Shown here in pieces: positions 44,639-52,679 of a stretch of DNA of 64,000 nucleotides. The DNA lies in assembly GCF_001484195.1 (NCBI RefSeq), contig NZ_LLYW01000050.1, positions 1 to 64,000 on the forward strand. The letters run 5' to 3'. A program made the translations under genes and the position numbers. Source of the DNA: Thermococcus celericrescens (GTDB lineage: Archaea > Methanobacteriota_B > Thermococci > Thermococcales > Thermococcaceae). The number at the start of each line of letters is the position of its first letter. Position 1 is the first letter of the stretch. The notes below the pieces were generated by a model. It had not been told where the DNA came from and did no database searches. It was given only the letters and a program-made list of their open reading frames with translations.

Positions 44639-45457
44639 TCAGTCACGTATGAACTCCAAGCCCAGTTCCTCGGCCAGGCTCCTAGCCAGCTGCCTGGTTT
44701 CTCCCCTGCTGCCCTTCCAGTCAACGTAAATGGCATCGACTCCTCCCTGTGTCCTCTCAATGGCCCTGAGGAGAAGCTCCTCTTTAACGGGGTGTGCGTA
44801 CTTCGGGACTATGTGGCTGAACGCTATGTCGGTCTCAAGTGCCCTCTTGGTCTGCTTTGGAGCGTAGTGCCCGCCACCTATGCCTATTGCGACCGGGAAC
44901 TTGGCGGTCTTATAGTTTTCGAGCACGTGAATTATCGTCTCTGCTATTATCTCTCCCGCCCTGTCGTTGACCCACTCCTCCTCACTCGAGCCTATCTCAA
45001 TAAACAGGCTCGGCACGTCGAGCTCGCTGGGGCCGTGGTGCGTTGCCTCGTAGCAGACGGTCCAGCCGAGGTCGTTGAGCTCGTCCATTTTCATGAGGGC
45101 AAGCTTCATGGCCGCGGGCTGTGCGACGGCGAGGCTCTCGTCTTTCCCTCCATACATCGCGTTCCCCCAGTTGCCGGTGACGTGGGTGGTAAGAGCGGGA
45201 AGCTTCTGCTTGCTGGAGTGGCGCGAGGCGAATATTATGATCTCAGGGGTAATCCCCAGCTGCTCGTTTATGGCCCCATCGGGTCCGTCGTAGTATATCA
45301 TCTCATCGTTCGTCGTGAGGATAAGGGCGTCATCCTTTGAATAGATGGGATTGCCGTCGAACTCCCCCTCTGTCTCTCTGAATCCGAAGTTCTCGATGAG
45401 CTTTCTCATTATGTTCATAGAGGCCAGGTCGATCTTGGTTGTCATTATAACTTTCAT
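44639..45457 (-). CDS. dtdA: D-aminoacyl-tRNA deacylase, archaeal type
   Basis: A 272-aa enzyme that removes D-amino acids from mischarged tRNA. The family features are the conserved [19 protein letters not shown] stretch and [16 protein letters not shown], both with possible metal-binding histidines, and the [17 protein letters not shown] segment. Length is typical. The ATG at 45457 has no strong ribosome binding site but CCCGTGGGGGTTG precedes it. It is encoded upstream of ftsZ on the same strand, with its own short intergenic gap. Confidence 0.93.
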   Translation of the reverse strand: MKVIMTTKIDLASMNIMRKLIENFGFRETEGEFDGNPIYSKDDALILTTNDEMIYYDGPDGAINEQLGITPEIIIFASRHSSKQKLPALTTHVTGNWGNAMYGGKDESLAVAQPAAMKLALMKMDELNDLGWTVCYEATHHGPSELDVPSLFIEIGSSEEEWVNDRAGEIIAETIIHVLENYKTAKFPVAIGIGGGHYAPKQTKRALETDIAFSHIVPKYAHPVKEELLLRAIERTQGGVDAIYVDWKGSRGETRQLARSLAEELGLEFIRD

Positions 45458-45630
45458 TTTACAACCCCCACGGGTGATTCCCCTTCTGATTAAAAGGCTT
45501 TGCCCGGGTTCGAAATTCTACCTTTGTATAGCCCATATCGAGGTTCTTACGTTTCATGTTGGCATCCAATGAAAGATTTACGAAAATGTAACGCAAACTA
45601 TATAACATAAAATGTACTTCAATATCCTAA

Positions 45631-45648
45631 TATGGCCGTTAGGCCATA
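45631..45648 (+). promoter_or_regulatory. palindromic operator candidate upstream of the TAXI-TRAP operon
   Basis: TATGGCC-GTTA-GGCCATA is a perfect palindrome with 7-bp arms. A TATA-like CTATATAAC at 45599-45607 puts the transcript start near 45628, so the palindrome would cover the first bases of the message, where a repressor would block transcription. The regulator is unknown. Confidence 0.5.
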
Positions 45649-45681
45649 AACGCGCATTATAGTTTGGAGGTGTGCAAGACT

Positions 45682-46713
45682 ATGAGAAAGTTTGTCTCAA
45701 TTGGATTGGTTGCGGTTTTACTTTTTGCGGTCGTTATGGCAGGCTGTATAAGCTCCGGAGGGGAAACCAGCTCCGCCACCGGCCCGACCGAGAGTTACTC
45801 GGTGGAAATATACACCGGAGGAACCAGCGGCGTCTATTACCCGCTCGGCTCTGCCTACGCCAACATCCTTAACCAGTACAGCAAAGACGAAACCGGAATA
45901 AAGATTGAGGCCAGGGCCGTCACCAGTGGTGCCAGCGTTTCCAACGCCCAGGCCATCGGTGAGGGAAGGGCCCAGGCTGCTATAATGCAGAACGATGTCG
46001 CCTACTACGCTTTCCACGGCACTACCCTCGAGGCGTTCCAGGGCAAGGCCGTCACCAAGATCCGCGGTGTCGCTGCCCTCTATCCCGAGACCATCCAGTT
46101 CGTTGTTAAGGCCGATAGTGACATAAAGACCCTCGAGGATCTCAAGGGCAAGAAGGTTGCAGTTGGCGCGGCCGGAAGCGGTACCGCCGTTGCGGCCCGG
46201 CAGATACTCGAGGCCGCCGGCGTCTGGAACGACGTTGACAAGGTTTACCTCAAGTTCAGCGAGGCCGCCCAGCAGCTCAAGCTCGGCCAGATCGATGCCG
46301 CGGTTATAGTCTCAGGTGCCCCGACCCCTGCCATCGACCAGATAGCCGTTCAGACTCCGGTTAGGGTCCTTCCGATTGGCGAGGATATCCTCAAGAAGCT
46401 CAAGGACAAGGGATACATATTCTACGTCAGCCAGACCCTTCCGAAGGACACCTACAAGGGCATGACAGAGGACACCTCAACCCTGGCTGTCAAGGCCATT
46501 CTCGTGGTCAGTGCCGACGTTCCGGATGACGTTGTGTACGCCATGACCAGGCTCCTCTTCCTCCACGTTGACGAGCTCAGGCAGGTTCACGCCAAGGCGC
46601 AGTACATTAGCTTCGACACCGCCCTCGACGGTATGAGCATCCCGCTCCACCCTGGAGCCGTCAAGTACTACGAGGAGAAGGGCAAGACTGTCTCCAGCGA
46701 ATTAAAGCCGTGA
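45682..46713 (+). CDS. TAXI-family TRAP transporter solute-binding lipoprotein
   Basis: A 343-aa extracytoplasmic receptor for a TRAP transporter. The N-terminal signal ends in a lipobox (FAVVMAGC, cysteine near residue 21). The mature protein has the TAXI features: YTGGTSGVYYPLGSAYANIL near residue 45, AQAAIMQNDVAYYAFHG, KGKKVAVGAAGSGTAVAARQ and ATYPTGA-like C-terminal motifs represented by LHPGAVKYYEEKG. Members of this family bind glutamate or related acids, but the ligand here is unknown. The ATG at 45682 lies behind GGAGGTGTGCAAGACT. Confidence 0.9.
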   Translation: MRKFVSIGLVAVLLFAVVMAGCISSGGETSSATGPTESYSVEIYTGGTSGVYYPLGSAYANILNQYSKDETGIKIEARAVTSGASVSNAQAIGEGRAQAAIMQNDVAYYAFHGTTLEAFQGKAVTKIRGVAALYPETIQFVVKADSDIKTLEDLKGKKVAVGAAGSGTAVAARQILEAAGVWNDVDKVYLKFSEAAQQLKLGQIDAAVIVSGAPTPAIDQIAVQTPVRVLPIGEDILKKLKDKGYIFYVSQTLPKDTYKGMTEDTSTLAVKAILVVSADVPDDVVYAMTRLLFLHVDELRQVHAKAQYISFDTALDGMSIPLHPGAVKYYEEKGKTVSSELKP

Positions 46714-46724
46714 GGAGGGTCTCT

Positions 46725-47183
46725 TTGAGCCGGAAAACTCTTTCTTTTTTTGCAGTCATCCTTGTATTCCTTCTGCCCTTTCTTCCGGTTAAAGCGGTTG
46801 AGATAACTGTTGATGGTGAATCTTACGTTTATCCCCTTGGTTCTGCGATCGAGATATCCTACATCCACAGCGTTGAGCGGAGTCCTGTGGTGGAGGTGCT
46901 CGTTGCCAACGACAGCGGTTTTTACGCCGTCGAGATGAAGTGGAAGGACTTCGGGGCGGGCCTTCCCGAGGACATCCAGAACCTGACGGACGGTTTTTAC
47001 GTCAAGAAGACCCGCGATTACCTCGGGAAGGAATTCCGCTACTGGTTCATCCCGATAAACCACGCGAACATCACCGTGGACGGCTCCCCCGTCATCGTGA
47101 ACTCCGACGGCGGGAGGCAGATCGTTGTGGATTTCCGCATCAAGCGTGTTCCGCTCATAATGAAACTCATTGGGAGGTGGTAA
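46725..47183 (+). CDS. DUF1850 protein, TRAP transporter accessory
   Basis: A 152-aa exported protein with a signal peptide (TLSFFAVILVFLLPFLPVKA) and a small beta-rich DUF1850 domain (YIHSVERSPVVEVL near residue 45). Such genes sit between the receptor and permease of TAXI-TRAP operons; their function is unproven. The best start is a TTG at 46725, spaced 6 nt from GAGGAGGGT. A GTG at 46710 would overlap the preceding stop but has no ribosome binding site. Confidence 0.8.
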   Translation: MSRKTLSFFAVILVFLLPFLPVKAVEITVDGESYVYPLGSAIEISYIHSVERSPVVEVLVANDSGFYAVEMKWKDFGAGLPEDIQNLTDGFYVKKTRDYLGKEFRYWFIPINHANITVDGSPVIVNSDGGRQIVVDFRIKRVPLIMKLIGRW

Positions 47184-47184
47184 A

Positions 47185-49500
47185 GTGGCAGAAGAACCCA
47201 GTATAGATGTTGTTGAGATGGAGGAGGTCGTGATAGAGAGGACGAGGACCCTGCCCCCGAGGCTGGAACTCGTGGTTAAGGTGGCGGCGGTGCTCATCGG
47301 CCTGTACGAGATTCTGTTCATCTTCAACTTCAACTACACGCTCTACGACCTCTTCCAGCGCCTCGGTGTGGAGCTCGAATTCCTGAGGATAACCTTCCAG
47401 CCCAAGCAGGGCGAGGCCTTCGTCATGGCAATGCTCATGGTGATAACCTTCCTCCTCTACCCGATACGCAAGAGGGAGACGTACTTCCGGAAGGTTTTCT
47501 CCTACGACTACATCATGGGAGCTGCCGGAGTGGTTTCAATGCTCTACCTGTTTGCGGTCTATGAGCGCTACATACTGACGTCGTCCCTGAACCAGACCGA
47601 TGTGATCTTTGGCCTGCTGGCCATAATAATGGTCATCGAGGCAACGAGGCGCGTCCTCGGTTGGGTTCTGCCCATGATAGTCGTCCTTTTCCTGCTCTAC
47701 GGAATCTACGCCATCAACTACGACTGGACCCGCTTCGTCCAGCAGCTCTACTTCGACGAGGGAATCTTCGGAATCCCGTTCTTCGTCATGACGATATACG
47801 TGTTTGCCTTCATATTCTTCGGTGCCTTCCTGCTGAGGATAGGCGTCAGCGACTACATCACCGAGTTCATGATAAGCCTTTTTGGAAAGCGGCCCGGCGG
47901 CCCGGCAAAGTCTGCGGTCATCTCGAGCGCCCTCATGGGAACGGTCAGCGGTTCAAGCGTTGCCAACGTCCTCACCACGGGAACCTTCACGATTCCCCTC
48001 ATGAAGAAGGCCGGCTACCCGCCGGAAATAGCTGGAGCCGTCGAGCCGGTCGCATCAACCGGCGGCCAGCTGATGCCGCCGATAATGGGTGCGGCAGCCT
48101 TCATCATGGCCGAGTTCCTCAATTTACCATATAACAAAATCATCATCGCGGCGGTTCTGCCGGCCCTGGTCTACTACGGCGGAGTCTACCTCTTCATAGA
48201 CCTCGAAACCAAGAGGCTCGGTCTGAAGGGCATGGCCGCCGAGGCATTCAAGACGATGGCCTACTTCCTGCGCAAGCTCTACATCCTCCTGCCGATAGTC
48301 GTCATCACAGTTGCCCTCGTGTGGGGAATAGCGCCCCAGATAGCCGCCATATCGTCGCTCGGAGTTGCCATCTGGGTTGCATGGATATCGAGGGATGAAA
48401 TATACGGGAACGAGAAGCTCTACGTCGCCGTTGCACTGCTGGCAACGCTGCTGATGTTCCTGAGCAAGGACGTTGGAAAGCAGACTTCCATGGTTCTCCT
48501 GGCCATGTTCCTTCTGCTGGCCGCACTTGGGGTAATGAAGAAGGGTGTTGCATTCAACGAGAAGTTCTACATAACCTCCCTCTTCCTGCTGTTCATAGCC
48601 CTGACCAAATACCTTGGAATGGGCAAGGAGCAGATAGTTCTGATGACCGGTGTCTTTGGAATAGTCTTCTCAATCCTCGTCGGCTACCGCTCTGCACTCG
48701 ACAGCGGCAAGATGATGTACCGCGCCACCTACGAGGCCATGATAGACGCGGGCAAAACCAGCGTCAGCGTCATGCTCGCGGCCGCCAGCGCGGGCCTCAT
48801 ACAGGGTGTCCTCACGATGACCGGTGAGCTTACAAACATCGGCTACCGCCTCATCAGCCTTACCCACGGAAACCTCTGGCTGCTACTCCTGCTCACGATG
48901 GTCTTCAGCCTCATCCTCGGAATGGGCGTCCCCACGACCGCCAACTATATCATCACCTCGCTCGTCGCCGCTCCAGCAATCTACATGCTGGTCAGGAACA
49001 TCGCACCCTACAACCAGCCGGTTCCGGGCTACACCGTCCTCATAGCCATGCTCGCGGCCCACTTCTTCGTGTTCTACTTCGGAATCCTTGCGGACGTCAC
49101 CCCGCCGGTGGCTCTCGCGAGCTACGCGGGCTCAGCAATCGCGGGCGGAGACTTCTGGAAGACCGCGATGAACGCTGTGAAGTACGCGCTCGCGGGCTAC
49201 ATAGGGCCGTACATATACTTCACCCACCCGGAGATGTTCCTCATAACGGTCTCCGAGTGGACCCCGGCGATGATCATCCGGGTGCTCTACTACCTGGTGG
49301 CAACGCTCTTCGTCATGTACCTCCTGGCGATAGCGCTGACCGGCTTCTACAGCACGAAGCTCAAGTCCTGGATGCGTGGGGTAATCGGTATCCTCGGCCT
49401 GGCCGGTGTGACCCTGAACCCCATCGTCATAGGGGCAGGAGTCGTGGCGTGGCTTGGCCTGAAGTTCTACGGGGCGAGGTTCGAGAAGAGCGCCGCTTAG
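47185..49500 (+). CDS. TAXI-TRAP transporter permease, DctQM-type fusion
   Basis: A 771-aa membrane protein that combines the small and large TRAP permease subunits. The first four helices replace DctQ, and the following domain is DctM-like with ALMGTVSGSSVANVLTTGTF and PIMGAAAFIMAEF (the sodium/elevator region) and the later GVLTMTGELTNIG and GMGVPTTANYII motifs. With the receptor and DUF1850 protein it forms a sodium-driven uptake system. The start is GTG 47185 with GGGAGGTGG five bases upstream; the stop of the previous gene is two bases before. Confidence 0.9.
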   Translation: MAEEPSIDVVEMEEVVIERTRTLPPRLELVVKVAAVLIGLYEILFIFNFNYTLYDLFQRLGVELEFLRITFQPKQGEAFVMAMLMVITFLLYPIRKRETYFRKVFSYDYIMGAAGVVSMLYLFAVYERYILTSSLNQTDVIFGLLAIIMVIEATRRVLGWVLPMIVVLFLLYGIYAINYDWTRFVQQLYFDEGIFGIPFFVMTIYVFAFIFFGAFLLRIGVSDYITEFMISLFGKRPGGPAKSAVISSALMGTVSGSSVANVLTTGTFTIPLMKKAGYPPEIAGAVEPVASTGGQLMPPIMGAAAFIMAEFLNLPYNKIIIAAVLPALVYYGGVYLFIDLETKRLGLKGMAAEAFKTMAYFLRKLYILLPIVVITVALVWGIAPQIAAISSLGVAIWVAWISRDEIYGNEKLYVAVALLATLLMFLSKDVGKQTSMVLLAMFLLLAALGVMKKGVAFNEKFYITSLFLLFIALTKYLGMGKEQIVLMTGVFGIVFSILVGYRSALDSGKMMYRATYEAMIDAGKTSVSVMLAAASAGLIQGVLTMTGELTNIGYRLISLTHGNLWLLLLLTMVFSLILGMGVPTTANYIITSLVAAPAIYMLVRNIAPYNQPVPGYTVLIAMLAAHFFVFYFGILADVTPPVALASYAGSAIAGGDFWKTAMNAVKYALAGYIGPYIYFTHPEMFLITVSEWTPAMIIRVLYYLVATLFVMYLLAIALTGFYSTKLKSWMRGVIGILGLAGVTLNPIVIGAGVVAWLGLKFYGARFEKSAA

Positions 49501-49562
49501 CCCCCCTTTTCACATTTCCTTTTGATAGTCTGTTCTGGAAAAGTTTGGAAATTGAAAAAAGC

Positions 49563-50771
49563 TCAGTAGAGCATGACCTCGAAGCCCAGTTCACTCAACA
49601 GATCAGCCAGCTCCTCGCTGTCCACGTAGACCAGCAGGTGATGGTTTCCGAGGGTGCCGTCTATGAAGTCCATTGCGTCCTCTATGCGGAGTTTCATCTG
49701 GGTTCTGCATCTAAAGTTGCTGTGCTCCTGGCCGACCACCTCGACGCCGGCAACAACGGCCTTCCTTCCGCGTATCTTCAGGAGGCTGGCCGTTCCTCTG
49801 GGCAGCTGGACGTCGACGCCGACGCCCATGCCGCTCTCAAAGTGCGACCTGATGATGTACTTTCCGATGAGCGGTGCTGTGCAGTGGGCGAGGATTATGT
49901 GGCTTTCCCCGTAGTCGGCGATGTTGCCCATAAACGCCGGCTTGTCGAAGAAGCGCCTCGCTATCATCATGCCCATGAGCGCGTTCAGCTCGCCCTCGCA
50001 GGCGGCAGGGATTCCCTCCGCGTTGAACATCGCCAGGGCCAGGCAGGGCGTCGCCTTGAGCTTGCCTATCAGGTCGAAGCAGCCGATGGTAAATCCATCG
50101 AGCCTGTAGTCCTCCAGTATTCTCTTTATCGCCAGGTATATCCTTCCGGCCTTTACCAGGTCCTCCCTGCCGGGCTCCTTTATCTCGATGGCCTTCCCGA
50201 CGATTTCCTCCACCACCTTCCAGCCTTCCGCCTCGGTGGTGGCCTCGTAGTACTCGTAGAACTTCTTGAGGCTGATGCTGGTGTAGGGAAGCTCGAACTT
50301 CTCGTTGATGAGCCAGGGTGAGACCCTGCCGATTATGCCGATGCGCATCTTGAGGAACTTATCCAGAATGTCCTTCATGTCCTCGTATCCCAGAAGCGCC
50401 GCCTTCAGCTCGTTGAAGTCCTTTACCAGGGTGGACGGTACGAGCCTGTCCCTGAAGTACTCCCTGAGCTCGATTCCGGCTGCTAGTGAGTTGTTGAATG
50501 GGTCACCGTAAATCACGGTGGGCCTCCTGTAAACCGTAAACTCCTTCAGCGGGCCTTCGGTGCCACCGGTCAGCGGGTAGAGGACTATGGCATCAACCTC
50601 GTTGAAGTTGACCTCCTCCTTGGCCTCCTTGAAATCCCTCTTCGTCGAGATGAAGAACCCTCCAACAACCTCAAACTCCTTTGCGAGGCCTGTTATGAAC
50701 TCCGAGGCTTTCTTCTCAAAGGCCTTCGGGTTCGCAAGCTCGCTGACTCCAAAAACGACTCCGACCTTCAT
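49563..50771 (-). CDS. L-fucose/L-arabinose isomerase-like protein
   Basis: A 402-aa cytosolic protein of the fucose isomerase-like superfamily (COG2407 type). The N-terminal Rossmann-like domain (VGVVFGVSELANPKAFEKKA) and the conserved FTIGCFDLIGKLKATPCLAL, AACEGELNALMGM and ILAHCTAPLIGKY stretches are visible; glutamate, aspartate and histidine in these are possible metal ligands. The substrate is unknown. The start is ATG 50771 behind GTTAGGTGAAAGC; an apparent N-terminal extension overlaps the divergent gene and is not coding. Confidence 0.8.
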   Translation of the reverse strand: MKVGVVFGVSELANPKAFEKKASEFITGLAKEFEVVGGFFISTKRDFKEAKEEVNFNEVDAIVLYPLTGGTEGPLKEFTVYRRPTVIYGDPFNNSLAAGIELREYFRDRLVPSTLVKDFNELKAALLGYEDMKDILDKFLKMRIGIIGRVSPWLINEKFELPYTSISLKKFYEYYEATTEAEGWKVVEEIVGKAIEIKEPGREDLVKAGRIYLAIKRILEDYRLDGFTIGCFDLIGKLKATPCLALAMFNAEGIPAACEGELNALMGMMIARRFFDKPAFMGNIADYGESHIILAHCTAPLIGKYIIRSHFESGMGVGVDVQLPRGTASLLKIRGRKAVVAGVEVVGQEHSNFRCRTQMKLRIEDAMDFIDGTLGNHHLLVYVDSEELADLLSELGFEVMLY

Positions 50772-50825
50772 GCTTTCACCTAACCGTTTTAAACTTCCGC
50801 GCTTAAATAAGCTTGTGGTGGTAGC

Positions 50826-51431
50826 GTGGCAATGCGGTTTGTCCTCGACACGAGCATCTTCGTCAACCCCGAGATACGGGGAAAGTTCGGCGACAGTCCA
50901 ACCGAGGCGATGCGGGCTTTTCTGGACTATGCCGAGAAGCTCTTCGGTAAAATAGAGTTCTACATGCCCCCGGGCATCTACAGGGAGGTTATGCATTTCG
51001 TCGATGAGGAGGAGCTCCTTCCCGAGGTCGAGCTGTACATAATCAAAAAGCCCCCGAACGTTCACGACATCAAAATCCCTGCCTTCGTCGTCTACGAGCT
51101 GATAGACGACATCCGGCGCAGGATCGACAAGGGACTCCGCGTCGCCGAGAGGGCGGTACGGGAGGGGGTCATCGAGACCGATAACGTGGACAGGATAATT
51201 CAGAAACTCCGCAGAAACTACCGCAAAGCCCTCCGTGAGGGTATCGTGGACAGCAAGGAGGACTTTGAGCTGATTCTTCTCGCAAAGGAGCTCGACGCCA
51301 CGATAGTCTCTGCCGACGTCGGCATACTCACCTGGGCGCAGAAGATGGGCATTAAATGGATAGATGCGGCCAACTTCAAGGAGGTCCTTGAGGGATTGGT
51401 GGACAAACTGGGGGAAGGGAAAAATTTATAA
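50826..51431 (+). CDS. RNA ligase partner protein (PIN-like, MJ_0950 family)
   Basis: A 201-aa protein of the UPF0278/RNA ligase partner family. The N-terminal RFVLDTSIFVNPEIRGKFGD opens a PIN-like nuclease domain with acidic residues, and the C-terminal half has DFELILLAKELDATIVSADVG with further acidic residues. In other Thermococcales this gene often lies near an ATP-dependent RNA ligase, which is absent from this window. The start is GTG 50826 (ATG 50832 is possible), and a TTAAATAAG element lies upstream. The 3' end overlaps the tRNA-Thr promoter. Confidence 0.85.
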   Translation: MAMRFVLDTSIFVNPEIRGKFGDSPTEAMRAFLDYAEKLFGKIEFYMPPGIYREVMHFVDEEELLPEVELYIIKKPPNVHDIKIPAFVVYELIDDIRRRIDKGLRVAERAVREGVIETDNVDRIIQKLRRNYRKALREGIVDSKEDFELILLAKELDATIVSADVGILTWAQKMGIKWIDAANFKEVLEGLVDKLGEGKNL

Positions 51432-51432
51432 A
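51425..51432 (+). promoter_or_regulatory. TATA box of tRNA-Thr(GGT)
   Basis: TTTATAAA lies 26 nt before the tRNA 5' end and overlaps the stop codon of the RNA ligase partner gene. Confidence 0.65.
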
Positions 51433-51457
51433 GCCTCTGCTGCATCGTATCATCGAC

Positions 51458-51534
51458 GCCCCGGTGGCTCAGCCTGGTGGAGCGGCCGCTTGGTAAGCGG
51501 CAGGCCGCGGGTTCAAACCCCGCCCGGGGCTCCA
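51458..51534 (+). tRNA. tRNA-Thr (GGT)
   Basis: The acceptor strands GCCCCGG and CCGGGGC pair; the anticodon stem-loop is CCGCTTGGTAAGCGG with anticodon GGT; the T-arm is CGGGTTCAAACCCCG. Discriminator T and CCA are encoded. It shares its acceptor with tRNA-Thr(TGT) at 201-277, and a palindromic cassette starts six nucleotides after the CCA. Confidence 0.96.
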
Positions 51535-51539
51535 TTCTA

Positions 51540-51842
51540 CAAACTTCGCCTTCGCGAAGTTTGATCAAGGTCCGTGATTCCTTTTGAAAAAAGCGTGCTT
51601 TGAGTGGATTTCTCTGAGGACTGCTTTTTGGGCAGAATTGATTCATTCCAAGGAGGTGTTTCAGGAGGGTTCAAGCGTTTTTGGCGCTCCTTCGGAGCGC
51701 GGTTCAAGTGAAACCCGCGTGAAAAAGCTTTATTTTCGATGACTCAACCTTCTAAAGGCCAAGTTTGGACTTGAAATCCCTTCTGCAAAGGAGCCTTAAA
51801 GGGAATCACAGACTTTTGGTCAAGCTTTGTTAAAGCTTGCTC
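51540..51842 (+). repeat. tRNA-linked palindromic cassette, copy 3
   Basis: It opens with CAAACTTCGC (51540-51549), loop CTTC, GCGAAGTTTG (51554-51563), then ATCAAGGTCCGTGATTC. The loop is the reverse complement of that in copy 1, so the palindrome appears inverted. The double stem is near 51657-51714 (arms GTTTCA/TGAAAC; inner hairpin GCGCTCC/GGAGCGC). The distal end is the inverted block GAATCACAGACTTTTGGTCA with a hairpin around AAGCTTTGTTAAAGCTT (about 51805-51842). No gene is supported here. Confidence 0.75.
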
Positions 51843-51959
51843 TGTACTCTCAAACCCCGAAATGGCTACACCATATATCCTAGACCTTTTCTTCCAACTT
51901 GGCGGGAATCCGAGCGTGCATTTTAAAATTTGCTCGTGAATAGGGTTTGACTTTAAAAC

Positions 51960-52085
51960 AGGCTGTTGAACAGGTTTCATTCTTATTCTGGCGTCTTTGG
52001 ACGCCTTGTGGGGAGTGAAACACCGTAGAACTCCCAATTAAAGAGCAAACCACTTAGAAAACAAGCTTTTTTAAAATTGCATGCC
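51960..52085. repeat. partial extra copy of the cassette's double stem
   Basis: Arms GGTTTCA and TGAAACACC (51973-52024) enclose a hairpin GGCGTC-TTTG-GACGCC. The following ACTCCCAATTAAAGAGC resembles the matching part of cassette 4 (TTCCCAATCCAAAAGAGCC, 52303 onwards), so this is a partial duplicate in that orientation without end palindromes. The rest of 51843-52100 is otherwise featureless. Confidence 0.55.
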
Positions 52086-52099
52086 ATTTTCCGCCAGCG

Positions 52100-52440
52100 T
52101 TGAAGCTTTTAAGAAAAGCTTCACCAAAAGTTCGTGATTCTTTTTGGAAAGGGTTTCATTACAAGTGTTTGCATTATAGATGGTCCTTTAAAGCTTGGAA
52201 TTCAGCATCTATCTAGTATTTGCTTTTTGAGGTTTACTTTTTCTCGCGCTCCTCCGGAGCGCTTTCTAGAGGTAAACCTAACTTCAAGAGAGTTTAAAGA
52301 TGAATTCCCAATCCAAAAGAGCCGTTAGAACACAAACACTCCTTCAAAATTGAACTTACAGAGAGAATCACAAACCTTGATCAAACTCAACGGGACTGTC
52401 GTCCCGTGCGTTGAAGCTCCGCTTCAACGTCGCGCAGGCG
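52100..52440 (-). repeat. tRNA-linked palindromic cassette, copy 4 (expanded)
   Basis: It lies 3' of tRNA-Pro, reading on the minus strand. The outer stem CAAACT/AGTTTG is kept but two more hairpins lie inside it: GTTGAAGC-GGA-GCTTCAAC and ACGGGAC-GAC-AGTCCCGT, adding about 50 nt. ATCAAGGTTTGTGATTC follows. The double stem (arms AGGTTTA/TAAACCT, inner hairpin GCGCTCC/GGAGCGC) lies at 52230-52279. The distal end is the inverted block with GAAGCTTTT and GCTTCACCAAAAGTTCGTGATTC's first part (52100-52140). Confidence 0.7.
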
Positions 52441-52450
52441 AAGTTTGCAC

Positions 52451-52528
52451 TGGTGGGGCCGCCGGGATTCGAACCCGGGTCACGGGCTCCCAAAGCCCGC
52501 AGGATGGACCAGGCTACCCTACGGCCCC
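52451..52528 (-). tRNA. tRNA-Pro (TGG)
   Basis: The acceptor strands GGGGCCG and CGGCCCC pair; the anticodon stem-loop is GCGGGCTTTGGGAGCCCGT with anticodon TGG; the T-arm is CGGGTTCGAATCCCG. CCA is encoded. A TATA-like CTTAATAAGG is about 30 nt upstream on the minus strand. Cassette copy 4 begins directly after it. Confidence 0.95.
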
Positions 52529-52569
52529 GCCCGCGGTAGGTGCATCGGGGGGTTCCTTATTAAGCTTTT

Positions 52570-52632
52570 CGCTGGAAGCTTTTGGGAAAGCTTCACCCAA
52601 AGTTCGTAGCAAGCTTTTTCCAAAAGCTTGCT
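52570..52632 (+). repeat. solo copy of the cassette's distal block
   Basis: GAAGCTTTTGGGAAAGCTTC followed by ACCCAAAGTTCGTAG matches the distal end of the tRNA-linked cassettes. A second inverted repeat (AAGCTTTTTCCAAAAGCTT) follows. It lies upstream of the topoisomerase gene and 5' of tRNA-Pro, without the rest of the cassette. Confidence 0.6.
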
Positions 52633-52679
52633 CCGCAGGATTTTTATAATCCACCTGCCTATCACCTCAAGGTGTCGTC

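Noticed and set aside
52350-52649. A 99-codon plus-strand frame spanning tRNA-Pro
   Set aside because: It reads through a complete tRNA gene in antisense and through cassette repeats, a known source of false genes.
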